Shown: piece after piece, positions 13,643 through 17,445 of the stretch
Layout: each line of letters opens with the position of its first letter
Position numbering within the stretch: the stretch's first letter is position 1
Source: UBA3940 sp964506005
GTDB taxonomy: Bacteria > Chloroflexota > Anaerolineae > Aggregatilineales > UBA3940
NCBI GenBank assembly: GCA_964506005.1
Contig: CAZDLX010000061.1
Coordinates: forward strand, 1 to 17,445
DNA: 17,445 nt
Direction: 5' to 3'
The notes under the pieces: model-generated
Seen by the model: the letters and a program-made list of their open reading frames with translations, nothing else
What the model was told of the DNA's origin: nothing
Databases searched by the model: none
Position numbers and translations under genes: made by a program

Positions 13643-14860
13643 ATGAAATCATTCGACGATACGTCGCGCAGACTTCATTTCGTGCTCTTTATCCTGACCA
13701 TGGCGGCCCTTCTGCTGGCCGCCTGCCAGCCCTCCCTCCCGACCGCCCTGCCAACGGCCACGGCGAGCCCACCGGACCCGGCAGAGAGTGGCGGCCCGGC
13801 GGATGTCGAGGTGGCCATCGTCGCCACGCCGACGCCGGACCCGCCCACGCCGACCAGCCCGCCCGAGCCGACGCAGCCGCCCCCACCGCCGCCCGAGCCC
13901 ATCGGCCCGGAGAACTACCCGCCGAACATCAACCGGCTGACTGGGCTGCCAGTAGACGACCCGTCTGTGCTGTCGCGCCGCCCGCTGCTGATCAAGATCT
14001 CGAATGCGCCCGAGGTCGTGCGCCCGCAAAGCGGCACCAGCCGGGCGGACATCATGTTTGAGTACTATGTCGAGGGCGGCTGGACGCGCTTCGCGGCCAT
14101 CTTCTACGGCCAGGATGCCGACCACATCGGGCCGGTGCGGAGCGGCCGCCTGCCCGACCTCCAGCTAAGCCCGGCCTTCGACGCCATCATGGTGTTCTCG
14201 GGCGGCAGCCAGGGCGTGATCGATACGATCCGCGAGTCCGACCTGTTCCCCTACCTCACGATGTCGCCGCAGTTCGGGCTGGCTGAGCCGTACTTCGTGC
14301 GCTTCCCGCGCGAGGGGCTGGCCTGGGAGCATACGCTCTACACCAATACCGAGTCGTTGTGGGGGCTCGCCGCCGAGCGCAACCTGCGCGAGACCGCCAT
14401 CCCGGCGCCGGGCATGGCCTTCCACGCCCTGCCGCCCGAGGGTGGCACGCCGGCAGCCGCCGCCACGCTCGACTACGCCAAGACGAGCGTGCGCTGGCAG
14501 TACGACCCTGTCAGTGGGCAGTATCTTCGCTGGACGGATGGGCTGGTGCACACCGACGCCGTGACCGCCGAGCAGCTTGGTTTCGAGAACGTACTGGTCA
14601 TCGGCTCGACGCTGGAACTGCACGACCTCTTCCCGGAGAAGTACTTCGGCGCAGAGCAGTCGCTATACATCGAGCTGACGGGCAACGGGCCCGCCACGCT
14701 GCTGCGCGACGGCCAGCGCTACGAGGGTCGCTGGATGCGCACCGAGATGGGCACCTTCCAGTTCGTCGGCGCCAACGGCCAGCCGCTGTATCTCAAGCCG
14801 GGCCGCACCTTCGTGCAGATCGTGCGGACCGGCATGGAACAGCTCATCGTCAGGCCGTAA
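13643..14860 (+). CDS. DUF3048 (YerB-like) lipoprotein
   Basis: This 405-residue protein opens with basic residues (RRL), a hydrophobic helix (about 13-25) and the lipobox LAAC (C28), so it should be lipidated and exported. A Thr/Pro-rich tether with repeated PTPDPPTP-like stretches follows to about 95. The rest matches the DUF3048 family typified by Bacillus YerB: NRLTGLPVDDPS, RPLLIKISN, RPQSGTSRADI, GGWTRFAAIF and IGPVRSGR appear in the expected order, and a later part (about 250-400) fits the family's C-terminal region. The biochemical role of the family is not established; a cell-envelope function is likely from location. The ATG has GGAG about 14 bases upstream. It is divergent from ldhA and followed by a 264-base repeat-rich spacer. 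Confidence 0.85.
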   Translation: MKSFDDTSRRLHFVLFILTMAALLLAACQPSLPTALPTATASPPDPAESGGPADVEVAIVATPTPDPPTPTSPPEPTQPPPPPPEPIGPENYPPNINRLTGLPVDDPSVLSRRPLLIKISNAPEVVRPQSGTSRADIMFEYYVEGGWTRFAAIFYGQDADHIGPVRSGRLPDLQLSPAFDAIMVFSGGSQGVIDTIRESDLFPYLTMSPQFGLAEPYFVRFPREGLAWEHTLYTNTESLWGLAAERNLRETAIPAPGMAFHALPPEGGTPAAAATLDYAKTSVRWQYDPVSGQYLRWTDGLVHTDAVTAEQLGFENVLVIGSTLELHDLFPEKYFGAEQSLYIELTGNGPATLLRDGQRYEGRWMRTEMGTFQFVGANGQPLYLKPGRTFVQIVRTGMEQLIVRP

Positions 14861-14988
14861 CTTCGTGAAGACACGGCATGGCTGTGCAGCCAGCCTGTTC
14901 CCTTCATCCAAAGCTATTCCGCCTTCGGCGGGCAGCACGCCTTCATTCCACAAGGGAACAAGGGGCCACTTAGCTTCCCGGCGAGCGC

Positions 14989-15080
14989 AGCCCCCTCTCC
15001 CCAGGCGGCGAGACGCAAAGCGTCTAAGCCGCCGCGTGGGAGAGGGGTGGGCCGAGCGAAGCTCGGGTCGGGGTGAGGGT
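14989..15080. repeat. Composite nested palindrome, family B (copy 3)
   Basis: CCCCTCTCCC (14992-15001) pairs with GGGAGAGGGG (15038-15047), the same 10-bp stem as at 349-371. Inside it GGCGGC (15004-15009) pairs with GCCGCC (15028-15033), and AGACGC with GCGTCT around an AAA loop. A second hairpin CCGAGC-gaa-GCTCGG follows (15052-15066), then GGGGTGAGGG. Different inner stems inside the same outer stem suggest compensatory or modular change. It lies before fmt; no promoter for fmt is obvious in the spacer. Confidence 0.75.
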
Positions 15081-15124
15081 AGGCCGTAGCACCCGCCGCC
15101 AGACCCCAACACAGGGAGGACGTT

Positions 15125-16069
15125 GTGATACGCGTGGTATTCCTCGGGACGCCAGAATTTGCCGTGCCCAGCCTCAAGACGCTGATTGAGGAGGACGACT
15201 TCGAGGTGGTGGGCGTGGTTACGCAGCCCGACCGCCCCGCCGGGCGCGGGCAGCAGGTGCGCAAGCCGCCTGTCAAAGAGGTCGCGGAGACGCACGGCAT
15301 CCCGGTATGCCAGCCGGGGAAGCTGCGGACGGACGCCGCGGCGCTGGCCCAGCTTCGCGAGTGGGCGCCCGACGTGATGGTCGTCGTGGCCTTCGGGCAG
15401 ATCCTGCCGCGCGAGGTGCTGGAGCTGGCCCCGCACGGCTGCATCAACGTGCATGCCTCGCTGCTGCCGCGCTGGCGCGGCGCGGCCCCGATCCACTACG
15501 CCATCCGGGCCGGGGATGCGGAGACGGGCGTCTCGATCATGAGGCTTGACGAGGGGCTGGACACCGGCCCGGTGCTGGTGCGGTCGGTCGTCTCGATCGG
15601 GCCGGAGGATACCGCAGCCACGCTGCACGACCGGCTCGCCGCGGAGGGGGCGCGCGTGCTGCCCCACGCGCTGCGCGCCTACGTCGCCGGGCGGCTTACC
15701 CCGGTGCCGCAGGGCGAGGAGGGCGCGACGTACGCCCCAACGCTGAAGAAGGAGCAGGGCCGCATCGACTGGGCCGAGCCCGCCGGGGCCATCGACCGGC
15801 ACGTGCGCGCCTACACCCCCTGGCCAGGGACGTTCACCACGCTCGGCGGGGAAACGCTCAAGGTGCTTGCCGGCTCGCCAAGACCTGAAGAGAACGCCAA
15901 CACCGCGCCCGGCACACTCGTCGAGCACGACGGCGGGCTGGCGGTGCAGACGGGCGGCGGGCTGTACGTCCTGGAGACGGTGCAGCCGGCAGGCCGCACG
16001 CCGATGAGCGGCGAGGCATACCTCGCCGGACACCGGAGCGCCCTCGGGACGCGGCTGGGCGAGGCGTAG
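15125..16069 (+). CDS. fmt: Methionyl-tRNA formyltransferase
   Basis: The 314-residue protein matches the standard length of Fmt, which transfers a formyl group from 10-formyltetrahydrofolate to initiator Met-tRNA in the cytoplasm. The N-terminal domain starts VVFLGTPEFAVPSL and carries the catalytic residues N108 and H110 (INVHASLLPRWRGAAPI) and D146 (DEGLDTGP). The C-terminal tRNA-binding barrel begins near 205 with TYAPTLKKEQGRIDW. The start is GTG with a strong AGGGAGGA about eight bases upstream. The gene def, its frequent neighbour, is not adjacent. A transporter gene follows after 35 bases and is probably cotranscribed. Confidence 0.96.
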   Translation: MIRVVFLGTPEFAVPSLKTLIEEDDFEVVGVVTQPDRPAGRGQQVRKPPVKEVAETHGIPVCQPGKLRTDAAALAQLREWAPDVMVVVAFGQILPREVLELAPHGCINVHASLLPRWRGAAPIHYAIRAGDAETGVSIMRLDEGLDTGPVLVRSVVSIGPEDTAATLHDRLAAEGARVLPHALRAYVAGRLTPVPQGEEGATYAPTLKKEQGRIDWAEPAGAIDRHVRAYTPWPGTFTTLGGETLKVLAGSPRPEENANTAPGTLVEHDGGLAVQTGGGLYVLETVQPAGRTPMSGEAYLAGHRSALGTRLGEA

Positions 16070-16104
16070 CGCACGGCCCGGGCCACGCCATTCGAGGCTT
16101 TCAC

Positions 16105-17289
16105 TTGACCCACAAACGCAGCATCACCATCGTCTTTTTCATCTCGTTCATCGCGCTCGGCATGACCGTCCCGCTGCTCGGCGTGACAGTCCAGGACCTC
16201 GCGGCACGCTTCGGCGTAGCGATTGAGAACGCCGGGCAGTTCCAGACGGCGATGTCGCTCGGCGGAGTCGTCAGCTCGCTCGCCGCCGGGCGGCTGTACG
16301 ACCGCATGAACGCGCGCCGCCTGCTGCCGGTGGGCAGCGGGCTGATCGCGCTGGCGATGTTCGGCCTGTATCTCTCGACAGGCCGGCTTGCCGGGCTGAT
16401 CAGCGCCTTTGCGATGGGCGTCGGCTTCTCGATCTACCTGCTGGGGCCGAACCTGATCATCACCCGCCTGAACGCGGATAACCCCGCCGGGCCGCTCAAC
16501 GCGCTGAACTTCACCTACGGAGTCGGGGCCATTCTCGCGCCGCAGCTCGTCACGCTTGGCCTGCTGGTCGGGGAGGTGCGGGTGGCGTACCTCGTCACGG
16601 GCGGGGCGATGGCGCTGCTGACCATCCCGATGGCGCTGGTCAACGTGCCGCCCCCACCCGCGAGCGATGGCGGCGGCGATGGGGCACGGGTCAGCCTGCG
16701 GCACCTGCTGCCGTTCGTAATCCTGTTCTACTGCGCAATGGGTATCGAGGTGAGCTACAACACCTGGGTTGTGACACAGGGCCAGCTCGTCACACGGGTG
16801 CCGCTTACCACGGCGACCCTCGCCGCCTCCATCTTCTGGATCGGCTACACGCTGAGCCGCGGCGCGGCAACCTGGGTGGGCCGGAAGATGACGTCGCTGC
16901 ATCTGCTGATCAGCGCCATCGGCGTCATGACTGCCGGGTACGTGCTGCTGCTGGCCCTGCCATCCAGCCCCGCCGCGTTCATCGCCAGCGCGCTGATCAT
17001 CGGTATCGGCACGGGGCCGCTGTTCCCGGCTTCGCTCGCCACCACCGGCGAGGCGTTCCCGCTGGCCATGGGCCGGGTGACGGGCCTGCTCACCGCCGTC
17101 GGCAACTTCGGCCCGACGACGCTGCCGCTGCTGCAGGGGCGCGTCGGCGGCGGCCAGACGGGCGGGATGTCCCTGCTGCTCGCCTTCAGCGGGGTGATGC
17201 TGCTGGCGGCGCTCGCCGTCGAGCACTACAAACCGGGGATGCTCGGCAAGCCCCTCACGCCGCAGGCCGACGGCGCCGTAAATAAGTAG
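16105..17289 (+). CDS. Major facilitator superfamily transporter
   Basis: The 394-residue product is strongly hydrophobic with about 12 predicted membrane helices, for example about 8-26, 50-62, 73-92 and several more to about 380. The MFS motif A appears after helix 2 as AGRLYDRMNARRLL (G62, D66, R67, R71/R72). A hydrophilic loop with SDGGGDGAR near 190-195 marks the middle, as expected for two six-helix halves. The start is TTG at 16105, with GAGG about eight bases upstream; no in-frame ATG or GTG lies between the fmt stop and the first helix. The substrate cannot be read; sugar or drug efflux relatives are both possible. It follows fmt by 35 bases, probably in one transcript. Confidence 0.88.
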   Translation: MTHKRSITIVFFISFIALGMTVPLLGVTVQDLAARFGVAIENAGQFQTAMSLGGVVSSLAAGRLYDRMNARRLLPVGSGLIALAMFGLYLSTGRLAGLISAFAMGVGFSIYLLGPNLIITRLNADNPAGPLNALNFTYGVGAILAPQLVTLGLLVGEVRVAYLVTGGAMALLTIPMALVNVPPPPASDGGGDGARVSLRHLLPFVILFYCAMGIEVSYNTWVVTQGQLVTRVPLTTATLAASIFWIGYTLSRGAATWVGRKMTSLHLLISAIGVMTAGYVLLLALPSSPAAFIASALIIGIGTGPLFPASLATTGEAFPLAMGRVTGLLTAVGNFGPTTLPLLQGRVGGGQTGGMSLLLAFSGVMLLAALAVEHYKPGMLGKPLTPQADGAVNK

Positions 17290-17346
17290 CCGCGCCGGGT
17301 TGACCCCACCCCAACCCCGGCAGCAGTTGGCCGCTTGGTAGTTCCC

Positions 17347-17369
17347 GCCTGAGAATGGAATTCTCAGGC
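17347..17369. repeat. Short palindromic dispersed repeat, family A (copy 3)
   Basis: GCCTGAGAA / TTCTCAGGC with loop TGGAA is identical in stem to the copy at 195-217 and has the same orientation. GATGCGTCG again follows. The remaining bases 17290-17445 contain no recognisable gene; a CCCCACCCCAACCCC run at about 17304 resembles the edge of a family B element. Confidence 0.75.
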
Positions 17370-17445
17370 TACATGAAGATGCGTCGGCTTTTGAGGCTTT
17401 CCAAATTAATCGGACAACGGAGAAGGCTCAGGCATCGCCCGGAAC

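Overview
The window is GC-rich, gene-dense bacterial chromosomal DNA with no recognisable insertion sequence, integrase, tRNA or CRISPR array. Three traits point to Chloroflexota, probably an Anaerolineae-like lineage. A lipoprotein has a Thr/Pro-rich tether right after its lipobox. Extended -10 promoters of the form TGnTATAAT recur. Intergenic spaces are filled with large palindromic repeats built on CCCTCTCCC/GGGAGAGGG and GCCTGAGAA/TTCTCAGGC. This placement is an inference from style; no marker gene proves it.

Region 1 (1-560) holds the tail of an unidentified gene and a repeat-rich spacer. Region 2 (561-8866) is the most interesting part: five codirectional genes forming an expanded phosphorylation-switch locus. 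The order is a stand-alone vWA protein, a PP2C phosphatase (P1), a Ser/Thr kinase-like protein (K1), a second PP2C (P2) and a second kinase (K2). P1/P2 and K1/K2 are clear paralogues, so a phosphatase-kinase cassette has been duplicated and has diverged. P1 and K1 end in hydrophobic C-terminal anchors. P2 instead carries seven fibronectin type III (FN3)-like repeats, and K2 carries a long Pro/Glu-rich linker and one FN3-like domain. A vWA + PP2C + kinase set resembles the TerY-phosphorylation triad (TerY-P) known from comparative genomics and anti-phage screens. The duplication and the apparently cytoplasmic FN3 arrays are not part of that description as I know it.

Region 3 (8867-10461) has a convergent, hairpin-filled spacer, then hypE on the minus strand with the family's C-terminal PRIC sequence but no hydrogenase or other hyp gene in view, then a divergent spacer full of short hairpins. 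Region 4 (10462-13642) holds an M3 oligoendopeptidase F gene, a palindromic spacer with a 9-bp tandem repeat, and a D-lactate dehydrogenase gene on the minus strand. Region 5 (13643-17445) holds a DUF3048 (YerB-like) lipoprotein divergent from the dehydrogenase, then fmt and an MFS transporter that look cotranscribed, and finally another copy of the palindrome seen near position 195.

The likely working model for region 2 is this: the two kinases phosphorylate proteins on Ser/Thr, the two phosphatases reverse it, and the vWA protein is a metal-dependent scaffold. One kinase/phosphatase pair would sit at the membrane and the other in the cytoplasm, clustered by FN3 contacts. Chemistry and paralogy are visible in the sequence; targets, triggers and any defence role are not.
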